Assembly (NCBI GenBank): GCA_037176725.1 | Contig: JAZBRS010000026.1 | Span: 148,625,501-148,689,500, forward strand | Length of the DNA: 64,000 nucleotides | Reading direction: 5' to 3' | DNA from: Posidonia oceanica | Taxonomy: Eukaryota > Streptophyta > Magnoliopsida > Alismatales > Posidoniaceae | In this document: piece after piece, positions 22,365-35,500 of the stretch | How the letters are laid out: every line of letters starts with the position of its first letter | How positions within the stretch are numbered: the stretch's first letter is position 1 | Notes under the pieces: generated by a model | The model's input: only the letters and a program-made list of their open reading frames with translations | The model's database searches: none | Told to the model about the DNA's origin: nothing | Program-made: the position numbers and the translations under genes

Positions 22365-23350
22365 CTACTGATAGTACTTCTTGAGATAGCATGCATTGAC
22401 TGGCTCTGACTGCCCAGTTTGGTCCATGTCCTCAAGAATTGCTGCGCCGCCTGGGAATGCCTGCTTGACCACAAAGGAGCCATGCTAGTTGGGTTGGAAT
22501 TTGCCTCGACCGTTTGGCAGGTCAATGGCTCGCAAGACGAGGTCACTTGGCTGAAAGCTCCTAGGTCGTACCTTCTTTAGCTATGCTCTTGCCATCCGCT
22601 TCTGGTAGCAACGAGCGTTGTGCATTGCTTGCAATCTGCGCTCATCAATTAGGTTGAGCTGGGCGCAGCGGTCATCGACCCATTCTGCTTCTTCCAACTC
22701 TACTTCTCGCAGGATTTGCAGCGAAGGGATCTCCACTTCGACAAGTAGCCTGCCTCCATGCCATACGCTAGTGAGTACGGGGTGGCTCCTGTCGAGGTCC
22801 GCACTGATGTCCTGTATGCCCAGAGTGTGTACGGGAGCTTATCATGCCAGTCTTGGTGGGTTTCTGCCATCTTCTTCATTATTTTCACAATGTTTTTATT
22901 AGCAGACTCCATTGCTCCATTCATCTGCGGCCGGTATGGCGAGGATCTATGATGCTTGATCTGGTGCTTCTACAGGTATTCCTCGATCCTCTTTGCAATA
23001 AAGTTTGAGCCGTTGTCAGAGATGATTGCATGCGGGACCCCATATCGGGTGACAATGTTATTTCTGATAAACTTCTCTGTCACCGCAGCTGTGACCACCT
23101 TGTAGGAGGCTGCTTCCACCCACTTAGTGAAATAGTCTATCGCTACTAGGATGAAGTGATGACCATTCGATGCAGCAGGGTGTATAGCGCCGATGACATC
23201 CATCCCCCACGTGGAGAAGGGCCATGGCGAGGACATGCTATGCAATTCCTGTGGGGGAGCGTGCATAAGATTACCATGGATCTAGCAGTTGTGGCATCTA
23301 CACACAAATTGGCAGCAGTCTGCCTCCATGGTTGACCAGAAGTAGCCTTA
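22365..23350 (-). pseudogene. Element C integrase
   Basis: The zinc-binding part (HAGTCGLHMNGVLLGKKI ... CHNC) lies just above 23280 and the catalytic core runs through WGMDVIGAIHP, the SDNGSNF motif and the E of NGAMESANKN. The native stop TAG is at 22365-22367 after KKYYQ, as in A and D. Premature stops include TAA at 23348, TAG near 23283, TAG at 22970 and a one-base deletion near 22745 that shifts the frame into TAG at 22700. The TAG at 22970 is at the same Gln codon as the TAG at 59937 in D. Confidence 0.9.
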
Positions 23351-25441
23351 CAACATGATTTTCTTGCCCAGCAGCACACCATTCATATGCAGACCACAAG
23401 TCCCTGCATGAACTTGGAGCATAAGCGTGTCGGCCACTTGCCTGCTCAAGTAGCGCAAGAGCATCTGGCTGTATGATCTTCTGTATAGCTGCCCTGCCCT
23501 TAACACATACTTCGATGCCAGACGCACCAAAGTTCTTCTATCTGCTGTTGAGGTACCAAGTGGGTGGCTGCCAGACTCCAGGAAGGCTTTGATGTCGCAG
23601 TACCAAGGTTGCTCTTCCACCGGATCTGCCTCCTCTATGCTCATGCAGTGCACAGGCTGCTCCATGCAGGTAACTGATACATCCACTACTCGGTCTTCAG
23701 GTATACTGAGCCAGGATGCCAAAGTTGCTAACGCGTCTGCGTATGCGTTCCTTGCCCTGTTCATGTACGAGAAGCGGATGCTTGCAAATTGTTCTATCAG
23801 CTTCAGCAGGTGTTCGTGATATGGCACTAACTTTGGATCATTTGTTCTCCAATCGCCATTCACTTGGGAAATCACCAGCATGGCATCGCCGTGCACATGC
23901 AGCTTCTGTGCCTCATGCTCGAGCGTGACCTTCAATCCCAGAATGCATGCGTCATATTCTGCTTCATTATTAGTGCATTTGAAGGTCAGCTTCCTTGCAA
24001 AGGGGATCATCGGCCCCTGTGGCGTGGTCAGCACTACGCCTATGCCTCGACCCTTCTTGTTGACAGCGCCATCAAAGTACAACTGCCAATGCTCTAAGTC
24101 TTTAGGGTCCTTCTTCTCAGAGTCCTCCATTGCAAAGAGGATGTCCTCATCCGGGAACTGCTTCTAGAGAGGCTGGTATTCAGGCAAAGGAAAGTCTGCA
24201 AGGTGATCTGCCATGGCTTGACCCTTCATGGCTCACTGCGTGACAAAGGTGATGTCGTACTGAGACAACAGTACCTGCCACTTGACGCATCTGCCTACCA
24301 TTGCTGTCTTCTAGACAAGGAACTTGATGGGGTCATGTCGGCATAGAAGCCGGACTGGGTATGCCATCATGTAGTGCCTCAGCTTCTGTACAGCCCAGAA
24401 GAGGGATAAGCAGGTCTTCTCCATTGTGCTATACCTGGCTTTGTAATCATTGAATTTCTTGCTCAGGTAATAAATTGCATGCTCCTTTCGACCAGATTCA
24501 TCATGCTGGCCCAAGACAGCGCCCATGGAATGCTGCGTGGTAGAGAGGTAGAGAAGCAAAGGTCTCCCTGGCATGGGAGGGACCAAAACAGGAGGCTTGG
24601 TTAGAAGCTGTTTAATCTTGTCAAAGGCAGCTTGGCACTCCTCGCTCTAGTTGATCTGTGCATTCTTCTTCAGGAGCTTAAAGATCGATTCGCATATAGG
24701 TGTGAGCTGTGTAATGAACCGACTGATATACTGTAGGTGTCCGAGCAGGCCTCGGACCTCTTTCTCTGTCCTGGGGGGTGGCATGTCCACGATGGCTTTT
24801 GCCTTCATCGGGTCCACTTCAATCCCTCTCTGGCTAACAATGTAGCCCAGGAGCTTGCCAGAAGATACCCCGAATACGCATTTGCTGGGGTTGAGGCACG
24901 GCTTGTACTTTCTTAAGTGGTCAAAGAGCTTCCTTAAGCAGGCAAGGTGATCCTCAGGCTCTTTGGTCTTGGCAATCATATCATCCACGTATACCTCAAC
25001 TTCTTGGTGCATGAGGTCGTGGAAAAGTGCAATCATGGCCCTCTGATAGGTTGCGCTAGCATTTTTCAGCCTAAATGGCATGACTTGGTAGCAGAAGACA
25101 CCCCAAAGGGTGATGAATGATGTTTTCTCCATATCCTCCTCTGCCATTCTGATCTGGTTATAGCCAGAGAAGCTATCCATAAAAGAGAGCATTTTGTGCC
25201 TTGCAGTGTTATCGACTAGGATGTCAATGTGTGGCAATGGAAAATCATCCTTGGGACTCGCCTTGTTCAGGTCCCGATAGTCGATGCACATGCGGACTCG
25301 TCCATCTTGCTTGGGCACTGGCACAAAGTTTGCAAGTCACTCAGGGTAAAGGACGACCTTGAGGAAGTTAACATTGTGCTGCTTCATGATCTCCTTTTCG
25401 ATCATGAGTAGCCACTGCGGTCGCCATCGCCTTAGCTTCTA
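23351..25441 (-). pseudogene. Element C reverse transcriptase, RNase H and archaeal-type RNase H
   Basis: The RT has CIDYRDLNKASPKDDFPLPH and YVDD (complement of about 24980-24995). RNase H follows (LLLYLSTTQHSMGAVLGQHD), then the second RNase H with LYFDGAVNKKGRGIG, NEAEYDACILG, HGDAMLV and NAYADALA, which supply the D-E-D-D residues. One frame is kept all through. It is interrupted by TAG at 25439, TGA near 25336, TAG at 24647, TAG at 24311 and TAG near 24163. Confidence 0.93.
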
Positions 25442-27960
25442 CTTTACTGGCCTTGCATCTGGGTCCAAAGGTAGGTTGTGCACAACTATCTCAATGTCGA
25501 GGCCAACTATATCCTCGTAGCTCCAGGCGAAGACATCCGCATACTCCTTCAAGACTGCGATGAATTCTGCTCTAGCCTGAGGTGACAGAAGGGTGCTAAT
25601 GCGGACCTCTCTGACTTCTTCTGCTATGCTAATGCTGACAACCTCTGTCTCCTCTTCGACATGGAGGTTGGGGCCTTCTGGATCGTTGTCGTGGGGCTGG
25701 AACTCAGCCGATGGTTCATCATTCTCATCTTTGCCTGCATCATCCTCCTCTCCATATGCAATAAGCTCCGAGAGGATCTCCTTCTCAAAGGTGGGGTCTG
25801 AGATATCGAAGGAGTGGAAGTGTTCCGCTGCTTGGCCTTGGTGACGCTTCAGGATGGTCACGCTTACCCGAGTGTTTTTATACCCTCGGCATGCGACCTC
25901 TGTCCTGGCAAGCTCCTCGGCTGGCTCTGCCTGCTCTACCTCTGCTGCTGGCTCTGCCTGCTCTGACTCTACTGATTCTGCTATCTGTACTGAAGCTAAC
26001 TGTGCTGCTGCTTACTGTGTGGGGGTTGCATGTGCTATTGCTTGCTGCTGTGCTGCTGGTGCCTGCTGTGCTACTGCATGTTGTGCCGCTACTGATGCAT
26101 GTTGTACTGCTACTGGTGCATGTTGTACTGCTACTGGTGCATGTTGTTCTACTACTGGTGCATGTTGTACTACTGCTGGTGCATGTTGTACTGCTACTGG
26201 TGCATATTGTACTACTGCTGGTGCATGTTGTACTGCTACTGGTGCATTGTTCTACTACTGGTGCATGTTGTACTGCTACTGGTGCATGTTGTACTGTTGC
26301 TGGTGCATGTTGTATTGCTGTTGGTGCATGTTGTACTGCTACTGGTGCATGTTGTTCTGCTACTGGTGCATGTGCTACTGGTGCTGTTTGTGGTGTTGAT
26401 GCTGCTAGTATGTGTTGTGCTGTTGCTACCTCTGCATGATCTGGCATGCTCGCCAGGGATATATCAGGCTGGCAGCTGATCAGGGTACTGCCGCCTGCTG
26501 CCTCACCTAAGTGTGGCATGCGCTGCACAAACCATCTAGACCCACCTCCTGACTGCAGGGTGATCAGCTCATCTGGTCTGGCGGGTGCCTCGAGCGCTAG
26601 ATCCTCCTCTAAGACCATGATCGAGGGATCCGTGGCCACGGCCTTCCCCTTCTTCTGTGCAGTCTCATGCTCTGCCACATCCTGCGCCAGCGACGCAAGC
26701 TACTCCTGAAATAACTGCTCCAAGTCTCCCATTAAGAAATCAATCTAAGCGTCTACAGCCGCACCTACCTCCTCATTTGAGGGTGAGTCAACGAAATAAG
26801 CGACTACCAGGCTTGCGGCCGACCCTGGCTCGATTGCTGGGCTTTCTGCTGCTTGCGGCATCTGGTTTGCTACTGCTGGGTATGCTGCCAGGATCACTGC
26901 TGCTACTGGTGGGGAGGCACAACTGTCCTTCTGGGGGGCCAATGGCTGGGCTGCCATGCTTGGGGATGAAGCGCCGATGCCTGTGGGTGACAGTGGTGGT
27001 CTCCCGGTAGCAACGGCGAGAATCTTCCGCATAGCAAGATCTGCTGAAGTTGACAGTGGTGTGCCTGATAGAGCCGCCTGGCTTGCTTGTGGCGCTATCG
27101 ATGATGCAGGCTGAGTCACGTTGCCGCCTGATCTGACTGACTGTGCCGCCGCAGAAGGTGATTTCCATGCTGGTGTGGCTGCGGCCACAGGTTGACTGCT
27201 GGATAACGCCGGCGGGCGTGCTTCTGATTCTGGCGCTGTGGTTGCGACTGCCAGTGACTTTGATGATGCTGCAGGAAGAGGGGAAACTGTCAGCCGTGCC
27301 CCAAGGTCTACCAATTCTGCTGCTTCATTAGTAAGTGCCGAGCAAACTGACCGGGATGCAGTCACGCTGAGTTGATCCTTGCTGCTGGTTGGGACTGCCT
27401 CAACTATGCCAGACTCCTCCTTATCTGAGTAGTAGTCCTCGATGCAGACCCATTCTTCGGTTGGCGGTGAGGAGCTCGGGTATAACGGCTACTGTGCTGG
27501 GGCTTCACTACTGTTTGAATCTAGGATACCTACACTGGTGAAGTTAGTGAGGTCCTGTGGGATAGCCATCCTCTGATCCTTGAGTTGCATGCATCTGTCT
27601 TTGCTAGACTGTAAGTCATATCCAAGACCTTCTGAATCTCTTCGCTCTGCTGCTCTGATCGGCTCAGTGATTCCCTGGCCGTATCGCCCGAGCGGCGTTC
27701 CCTTGACATAGCCCCACTTGTGATAGACATTTTCGACCATCCGAAAGGGGTTGCTATGAACGGCCAAGGAGTTGACACGTTCAAGATCAGGTACAAAGCT
27801 AACCGGCTCACACTGATTAACTTGATACAAGGTAGCTGAAAGCTCAAGGTCAAAAGGGATAGTATGCGAAGAGATGGGCGCAACCGCCTCGATCCGCTCC
27901 TTCTCGAAGTTTTCCGCCATTACAATGATAACATCGTCGCCGTGGTGAAACTTGATCATG
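25442..27960 (-). pseudogene. Element C long protease-RT linker
   Basis: It contains the same blocks as in A and D: EEWVCIEDYYSDKEESG near 27450, YFVDSPSNEEVGAAVDA near 26790, a KGKAVATDPS block near 26650, and the acidic EVVSISIAEEVREVRIS block near 25620. A heptad repeat lies at 26086-26385. A 2-base deletion at about 26245 within the repeat shifts the frame; two stops (TAG at 27489 and 26745) interrupt it. There is no known domain. The C-terminal block just before RT reads YADVFAWSYED; here the Trp is intact, while A and D have TAG at this codon. Confidence 0.8.
26086..26385 (-). repeat. 21-bp heptad-coding tandem repeat in element C linker
   Basis: Units of 21 bases (plus strand GTACTGCTACTGGTGCATGTT) encode Ala-Pro-Val-Ala-Val-Gln-His-like heptads on the minus strand. 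About 14 units are visible, with one short unit at 26245. Hydrophobic open frames on the plus strand are products of the repeat. Confidence 0.92.
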
Positions 27961-28690
27961 CAGTGGAGGGTTGAGGGGATGACCTGATGCTTGTGGAGTC
28001 AAGGGTGTCCAAGCAGGAAGTTGAAGTTAAGCTCCAAGTCAACAATGTAGAATTCCACATCGAACGTGACCGGGCCAATGATAAGAGGAATAATCAGAAT
28101 CCCTAGAGCGTCATGGTGCATATTGTCAAAAGCTGTCATTCCCTTTATCGCCGGAGTGATATCCTCGATTTTGAATCCGAGCCTGGTTACAGTGCGCAAC
28201 GGACAGACATTAAGGCCTGACCCGTTATCAACCAGCGATAGGGGAATGCGAAAGTTTTTGTATTGCACCGTGACAAACAAGAGTTGGTTATGATTAATCC
28301 CCGCTGGAGGCAGCTCATCGCTAGTGAAAGAGATGATCTGATGCTCCGCGATGACACCAACCATGCTTTCTAGGGCCGCGGGTTCTATGGCTTGGGACAC
28401 ACGGGCTGCTTGGAACACTCAGAGAAAAGCCTCACGGTGTTCAGAAGAGGAGTGTATGAGGTCCCAAATGGAAATGTCGGCTTTAACCCTCGTAAGCTGG
28501 GAGTTGATGTCGGTTTTGTGGTGCGGCTTTCTGGTGATAGGAGAGGATGCTTTAGGGGTTGGCTCTACTGGGCTAGGTGTAGGGGGTTGGCTTGATGCTG
28601 GGGGTGCTGCGGGATGGCTTGCTGGTGAGGGTGCAGCGGGTGCTGGACGGCTGGGCCTTACCACCGGTGCTACAGGCTGGTATACCCTCC
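27961..28690 (-). pseudogene. Element C retropepsin (aspartic protease)
   Basis: The minus-strand frame encodes LVDNGSGLNVCPLRTVTRLG with the active-site D-N-G-S, then FDVEFYIVDLELNFNFLLGHP and, after an in-frame TGA at 27999, LHKHQVIPSTLH. The last part matches the conserved end of plant gypsy proteases. A TGA at 28419 precedes the domain, and the junction with gag near 28690 is also out of frame. The active site uses Asn where most retropepsins have Thr or Ser; element A has Asn also. Confidence 0.88.
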
Positions 28691-31361
28691 CCGATCACTG
28701 ACTTCTGCACATGTTTCCGTGGCATAGTTGTAGGGCACGCGATGGGGGTCCCAGGTTAAGTCAATAACCGTAGGGGCCTGTGCTGCAAGCACAAGAGGGG
28801 CTACCAGATGGTTGGCCGGGCAATAGGGCGAAGGGTACTGGTGCTGGTAGGTTGCTGGAGGCCCTGGCTGAGACCTAGCTAACAGGCTGACTGGGGGCCT
28901 ACCTAACTAGGAGGCTGGGGTTTGGGCCTGTGGTCTGGCTTGAAGGTGTATAGGGGCAGGGCCTGAGGATGCATGGTAGGGTGAGCGGCGGAGCGCCCCG
29001 GCCTGGCACGTGGTCGAATCATACGGACTCCCGACTCGGAAGCGGCAATGGCTGCACGATAGAGAGACAGAGGAAAGGGCTCCGAGACATCATGAATGAG
29101 CTCTGAGGGGTCTACCATAGACGTAGCAGGCCCGGAGGGGGAGAGAAAATAAATTCCCGAGGTCCCCGCGCCATCTGGATTGGGATGCTCCGGGAGGAGC
29201 TGGTGGACGATGCTGGGATGAGGGGGTGCTAATGCCTGTGCAGGGGCTAATGCTGATGAAGGAACAGATGAAGGTGCCTCGTGCGTGTGGATCGAAATCG
29301 TTCCCAATTCGATCAGGTTCTGAATGGCATCCCGCAAAGTAAGGCAACTGTTCGTCGAGTGCCCTATGGCTCGATGAAAGTCGCAAAAAAGGTGCATCTT
29401 ATGCCAATGTGGAAGTGGATTTGGCAGCGGGCGGGCCTCGGAAAACCTCAGGAATGTCGCAACCTTGGGGAGGACAGTGCTCAATGGCTCCACCAGTGGG
29501 GTGAATTGGTGCCGTGGTCACCTTTGCCCCTAGGGCTACGCTTGCTGGACCGGTGTGGCAGGATACACCGGTTGGGCGGTGGTAGTGATTTGTGGTGTGG
29601 GAGGTGCTCTAGCTGCTGGTGCATATACTACTTGATTCGGGGAGGCCGAACCGCTAGCTGAACAGGCACGAGTGAAGGGTTGACGTAGGCAACAGTAGGT
29701 TTCGGAGAGTCCTTCTTCTTGGGCCGACTACCGGTGGTACCACTACTGTTGCTGCTGGTGTTGCTGCTGGTGTTGTTGCTGTTGCTGCTGGTGGTGGCCT
29801 ACTTGGCAAACGTAGAGAGCGCCGGGAAGTTGCCACTCCGTAGCGAACTCTCCACGCGGGTGCCTGCCCGAATCAGTGCAGTGAAGGCTGTGACAGGTTG
29901 AATGCTGAGTAGAGTCCCGACAGCAGGCTGTGCACCCCCGATCACAATCTCGAGGGACTCCTCATCAGAGGGTCCGTCTCGAACCTGGAAAGCGAGTGCA
30001 CGCCAGCGGCCGACATACTCCCCAAACGGCTTTATTGCGACCAAGTCCGCACGTTTAGAGACCAGGTCCATGTTGAAGGAATATTGTCCCAGGAACGCCT
30101 GGCTGAGGTCGTTCCATGTCTTGATGCTGGCCATATCAAGTGAGGTGAACCACTTGAGCGCAGGGCCACTTAGACTCTTCTGGAACAAGCGGATTAGCAA
30201 CCTCTCGTCAACCTAGAGCTGAGCGAGATCTCCGCAGTACGCCTTCAGATGTGCTATTGGATAGCCTCTACCATTATATTTTTCAAATACCAGGATGTGA
30301 AACTTCGGTGGGAGCACCGCCTCTGGGAAGTAACAGATGTCCCGGAACTAGTATGACTGTTGGTCTGTACCCTGCACTTGTCGAAGTGCTTTCTCCAGAA
30401 TGGTGAACTTGTCATCGTTGGATTCTAGAGCTGCTGCCAAAGGAGGTGGTACAGCAAGGGCAGGGGCCACATACGCCACATAGGACACACCAAGGTGCTC
30501 CTCTGGGTCAACCATCACATCGCCTGGTGGAGCGACGGGATGGGCGATGTATCCATGCGAATGTGTTGTGTGTGCTGGCATGTATGCAGGAGTAGGGTAT
30601 TGCTGATGCAGGGAGTATGAATAACTAGCATGCTGAGTGATAGGTGATGCAGAGTGCTGGAGCGTCAGCTGCTGCACCAGCACGGTGCCGGGCTGCGGGC
30701 TAGAGGGATATTGCACTCCGACCAGTCCCAAGGACTGACCACCAGATGCTAGAGGAGGATGCTGTGCAGGGTGTTGTGCATATGCAGGAGGCGGAAGCTG
30801 GGCCCCCATCATCTGAGCAGTGAGTAGCTGAGGTGATGGTCTGGGCAGGGGAGCAGAGGGGAATGCCTGCGATGCGAGAGCAGGTCACAACGGAACCTCG
30901 GGAGAAGCAGGAGTGAATGAAGGGTGAAGAGATAGAGCCATGCCTTGCAGTCTCTAGGCAGTCTCCATCAGCTACTGATACTGCATCTCAGGGGACTCGT
31001 CAGTAGGTATGCTGAGTTGTAGGATCGGCAGGGGACCAGAATCAAGCGGCTAGGACACAGATTGTCCAAGGGGCGAAGGTCCTAAGGCGAAATTCGCCAT
31101 AGCAGGGTGAGTGTCAAAAGTGACATTACCCTGGGGAGGAGGAGTGAGCGGTGTCTCCGGAGCGCAGGCGGTGGTTACCAAGACAGTCTCGGCAACTGGG
31201 TCCGATGGAGCCTGCCATTGCCCCACAGAATAAGAGGGAGGCAGCTGTACCAGAGAAGGAGACGCTGGCACAGAGGGCTTCAATGCGGGAGCCGAAGGAA
31301 CCGAAAGAGGGGCCACCTCTAGGGCAACAGGGACCTGGGAGTCACCAACAAACTAGGCCAT
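28691..31361 (-). pseudogene. Element C gag
   Basis: It starts at ATG 31361 (the third codon is already TAG) and has a Pro/Gln-rich N-terminal half. The retrotransposon gag core lies about 29800-30350, with FQKSLSGPALKWFTSLD and TWNDLSQAFLGQYSFNMDL. The distal part at 28903-29560 has FTPLVEPLSTVLPKV and a CDFHRAIGHSTNSC zinc-finger-like motif typical of Ogre-type gag. The frame changes once near 29520-29550. Premature stops include TAG at 28903, 29799 and near 30228 and 30349. Gag would form the virus-like particle. The homologous gag of F confirms the start. Confidence 0.9.
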
Positions 31362-32523
31362 CGCTAATCGAGAACGGGTGATCACAGGGCTACGAGAGGG
31401 GGCAAGAGGGCGAATCTTAGGAGGAGCTATTATCGTGAAGGTGAAATAGCTCGGGAGGGGGGATGATCAGAAGTAGGGGTCACAACAGGGGCGTCAGTAA
31501 GAGAAGGCACTCAAGCTCCAGCTAAGGAACTCGCTGATTGACCTCTACACGAAAGGCAAACAAATAACAAGAGATTAGAACCCGAAAGAAAGAAATGCAA
31601 GTGCTTTGACGTATGACATGAATGCAGATGTATGCTTTCTAGCATGCTCTCCCTCACCAATCTAGGGTGTCCTAGTAGGTAGTCTACTTCGGACGCTCAT
31701 GGGTGTACGGGTCGCCGACTCAGGCTAGAAAAAACTAGGTCCCACGACTTAAACCCAACCTAAAGCTCAGGTGGTGACGTAGTGGTGCGTAGGTGGCCTT
31801 GACCCTACCAGAAGCATGGGTGGTACCCTCTACTAACACCGACGCGACCCCCTGACAAGGGGGGACAGACCGATCTACTTACACCATGCCAAAGCATTGG
31901 GGGCAAGAAACCGGAACTATCATTCTCAGACTATAGGTGGACTCAGATGAGAAGAATGCATGCCCTATATGATGCTTTATGCAAATGCTTCGCGTTTTAT
32001 CTTGCAGATTTTATTAACTCAAGGAGGTGCAGGTGTGTTGCAGTCTCTAGTTGCTCCTAGAGGTTCTTTTTACTTGCTGTTTTTAGTTAGCCATGGGGGA
32101 AGCAATCAGTCTTTAATCGTCCTTAGGCTTAATGCAAAAGGGGAAGAAAATCACCCAATCATGGCAAGCGGACAACACACATCATTGCAAAAGGCATGGG
32201 CATGGCATGTGTATGTGTGTGTGAGCATGATAGTGAAAGGAAAAACACTTATCATAGCAAAAAGCAGGTATGCATAGCATGTGCAGGTGCAATGGCATTG
32301 CGTTGGTGTAAAAGGAAGCATTCATCATTCAAAAGGCATGCATGGTGTGCCAAGCAAGTATTTAGACATGTGATGCAGGTAAATAAAGCAGCACAAGCAA
32401 TCATGGCATAAAGCAAGTAAATAAACAAGCGAGCAGGTAAGTAGGTAAGGCAGGCAAAAGCAAAAGGCAAGCAAAACACAAAAGCAAGAGGTGAGAAGGC
32501 CAAGGCGAAAGCCGAACTACTGC
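31362..32523 (-). other. Element C 5' leader between PBS and gag
   Basis: The leader is non-coding. A block near 31645-31720 (CTCACCAATCTAGGGTGTCC) also occurs in the leader of F at 37890. It contains a small TG-rich run at 32205-32225. The length of about 1.16 kb fits Tat/Ogre elements with long leaders. Confidence 0.75.
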
Positions 32524-32541
32524 TCCCCAGCGGAGTCGCCA
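32524..32541 (-). other. Primer binding site of element C
   Basis: The minus strand reads TGGCGACTCCGCTGGGGA one base inside the 5' LTR end (ACA-G-TGGCG). The initial TGG matches the CCA end of a tRNA. I cannot name the tRNA from memory with certainty. Confidence 0.85.
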
Positions 32542-32542
32542 C

Positions 32543-35500
32543 TGTCGTAATCTAGAATTCTGATCGTCCATACACGATGCCAAAAGCTCACGTGCACCGA
32601 TCAAAATAGGCTCACTACATGCGACAGGATCCGAGGGAAGAAACTCGACTTAGAGATGCTGGCAAAAAGAAGAAAAAGAAATGATAAGACAAAATCGGAG
32701 TCGCCACCAGGTCTATTGAATTGGGAGACAGGGAAAACCGAGGGTAAAGCATGAAAAGACATGCAAAACTGGATGCAAAGAGGGGGCAAAGGGATGCAAT
32801 GCTAAGCTATGCTATGACTCATGCCTAGGATAAAGGAAAGGTCGATGCGAGCCAAGAGAAAGGGCAAGGACTCCTGTTACGCACGGGGAAGGTGTTAGGC
32901 ACCCCGATACGTCCGAGAGTCGGTCTTTCTTAGGCAATCTCGCGCAAATGCAGGGAAATGCTAGCCTAATGCCTAAATGCCATGAATGTCTACCTACTAT
33001 GCATGGGAAATAAACGTGCTATCTATGTGCTCAGCAACGGTGCTAGTGTTTCGAATTGGGCGGGCGGACCCTGGTTCGTGAGAACTCCTAAGCAGTAAGC
33101 ATCATAGCCCTAATGCAGATGCAGGCGATAAAACAAAGCTGCAGGAAACCAAGCAATGCAAACGACATGCAAGCGATAAAGCAAAGCAGGTGTGGAAAAC
33201 GGTGTGAAATGCGGAAAGCGATGCAAGGCACGGAAAATGATGCAAGGTGCGGGAAACGGTGCAAGGCACGGAAAATGATACAAAAGCGAGGTGCAAAACT
33301 AAAACTGGGGTTAGGCAGCATGCATGGGGGTTGTAGCAGGTATTAGGAGCAATAAAACGCGAAAAACGACGAGAAATCAAGATCAGTGTTTTAAAACCAA
33401 GTCAAGCCAACTGCAAGTGTTGGATGCTGGCATTAGCGGCGTCCAACGTTGGACGCTGCCATTGCTGGCGTCCAACAGCTGTTGGAGGTAGACAGCATGT
33501 AGCTTTTAGAAAATGATGCATTCTAACTATATGGATGCAGTACAAATGCAGAAATGCAGCTAGATGAGTGCATGGCATGCAAGACTAACCTAACAGAAGA
33601 TCAGAAGAGGAATCAGAGCCAAGGGCAAGCTAGGATCAAGGATCAAAGCAAGCAGGGTGTTGGACGGCCGTGAGCATGGCGTCCAACGTTAGATGCCAGA
33701 GGGACAGGCGTCCAACACAAGCTAGAGAGAAATAAAAGGAAAAAAGCATACAAAAGAAAAATAAAAAAAGGGGAGCATGCATTTGGGCTACTGGAGATAA
33801 GCATAAGGCAGACATGCAAGTAAGGGAAGCATAAGAAATCAAAAGAACATTACTTGTAGCAAGTGCCAGGCCAGAGGCACAACCAGGACGTTGGACATGA
33901 GCTAAGCCGGCGTCCAATATTGGATGCCTGCACCAACAGCATACAACGTTCTGGGAGGCAACAAACACATAAGAACTAGCAAAAACAAGCATATGAACAA
34001 AGGCAGCCATGGAATAATTCAAAGGGAAGCTAAACATGCATGGAAACACAGGAGACATGCAAGCAAACACTTCAGAGCATCATGCAAGCCTTAAACAACA
34101 AAAAGAGGGGCTGGGACGTTAGACGCCGGAGACAGCAGCGTCCAACGTTGGACGCTGAAGTCCCTAGCATCCAACGACTGCAGCATGCAGACCTACCTAT
34201 GCTAAGGGGGAGCTCAACTCTAAACCCCACCTATATGCATGCAGACATAATAATGACATGTAAGAGCAAACAGGAACATGCATAGCTAGCATATAACTCA
34301 TGGAAAGCAAGAGAGGAAGGACATGCATAAGAGTAAATAAGTAAAAAAAAACTCATAGAAAATAGCATGCAACTTAAGAAAGAGAAGAAAGCTTAAGCAT
34401 GGTTGCCATAGAGGCCAGGTATTTCTAAGCATACACAGATCATGCATAGACATCAAAAGGAAGCAAGGTGTAAGCATGGCAGCAAGCTACAGCTAACAGA
34501 GGTGTTGGACGCTAGATGAACCAGCATCCAACGTTGGACGCGGCTCACCCAGGCGTCCAATGTAGGCAAATGGCATAATGAACCTAGAGCATGCAAAGAT
34601 GATTCAAGCAAGCATGGGACAAGCAAATAGGCATGGCATAGCATCAGAGGACATGCAAGGAAGGCATGCAGCATGGATTCACAGAAGAACCAACAATAGC
34701 AAAGCATGGAGAGCAATAGAACGAGAGCAAAGTAAAGAAGGGTGTTGCACACAGGCCTGTGTCGTGTCCAACGTTGGACGCACCAGCTGGTGCATCCAAC
34801 ACGCTGAACTTCCTCCTGGCCACAAATTACGGCCAAAAGGATTCAAAATAATCAAGAAAGTGCATGGAAGCAAGCTACCTAGCATGCATGAGTCTTGGGG
34901 ATGGAAAACCTACCTTTTGGCGGCCTGGAACGGCGTTCCACCTTGGTCATCGGCGCTGCAGATGTTGCGGTAGAGGCTACTCCGACGAGGTCGTGTAGGC
35001 TGCTGGAGGCACCAAAAGGGTCGGCGAAAGGTCGAGGAGGGAGATGGGAGTCCACTCTACGCTCTAGAGGTGGCGAATTCTCTCTTGGCTACATGTGGTG
35101 ACCGCTGGAATGGGGCGAAGTTGCTATTTTGTTGCAAACGGGCATGGGTTCATGTGCATGTAGTCAAGGTTGCAGGCGGAATTCTGGCGATGGCAGAGGC
35201 TCTTGAGTGTGGGGAAGCCACAAGGAATGTCAGGAGGGGGCATGGGAGCTGTCAGAGCGCTGGCGAATTCGCGGCGGTGGCAGGTGCAGGCGGCGGAAGT
35301 CAGCAGGTGGCAGTGAGGGCGGAGAGAGCGGATTTGGTGCTGAGGTGGAGGGGATGGCTAGTAACTTGGCCTTGGAAGGTAGTGGATAGCGTGGAGTGCG
35401 AGAGGGGATGGGTAGTAAGTGCGGGGAGGCGGTGGAGTGGACGGGCGGTGAGCTGAAGGGGGCAGAGCAGCCGCTGCTGCAACCGAGCTGTTGGACTCCG

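Noticed and set aside
25854..26439. Plus-strand Cys/Val/Leu-rich frames resembling membrane or Cys-rich proteins
   Set aside because: They are antisense to the heptad repeat of the element C linker.
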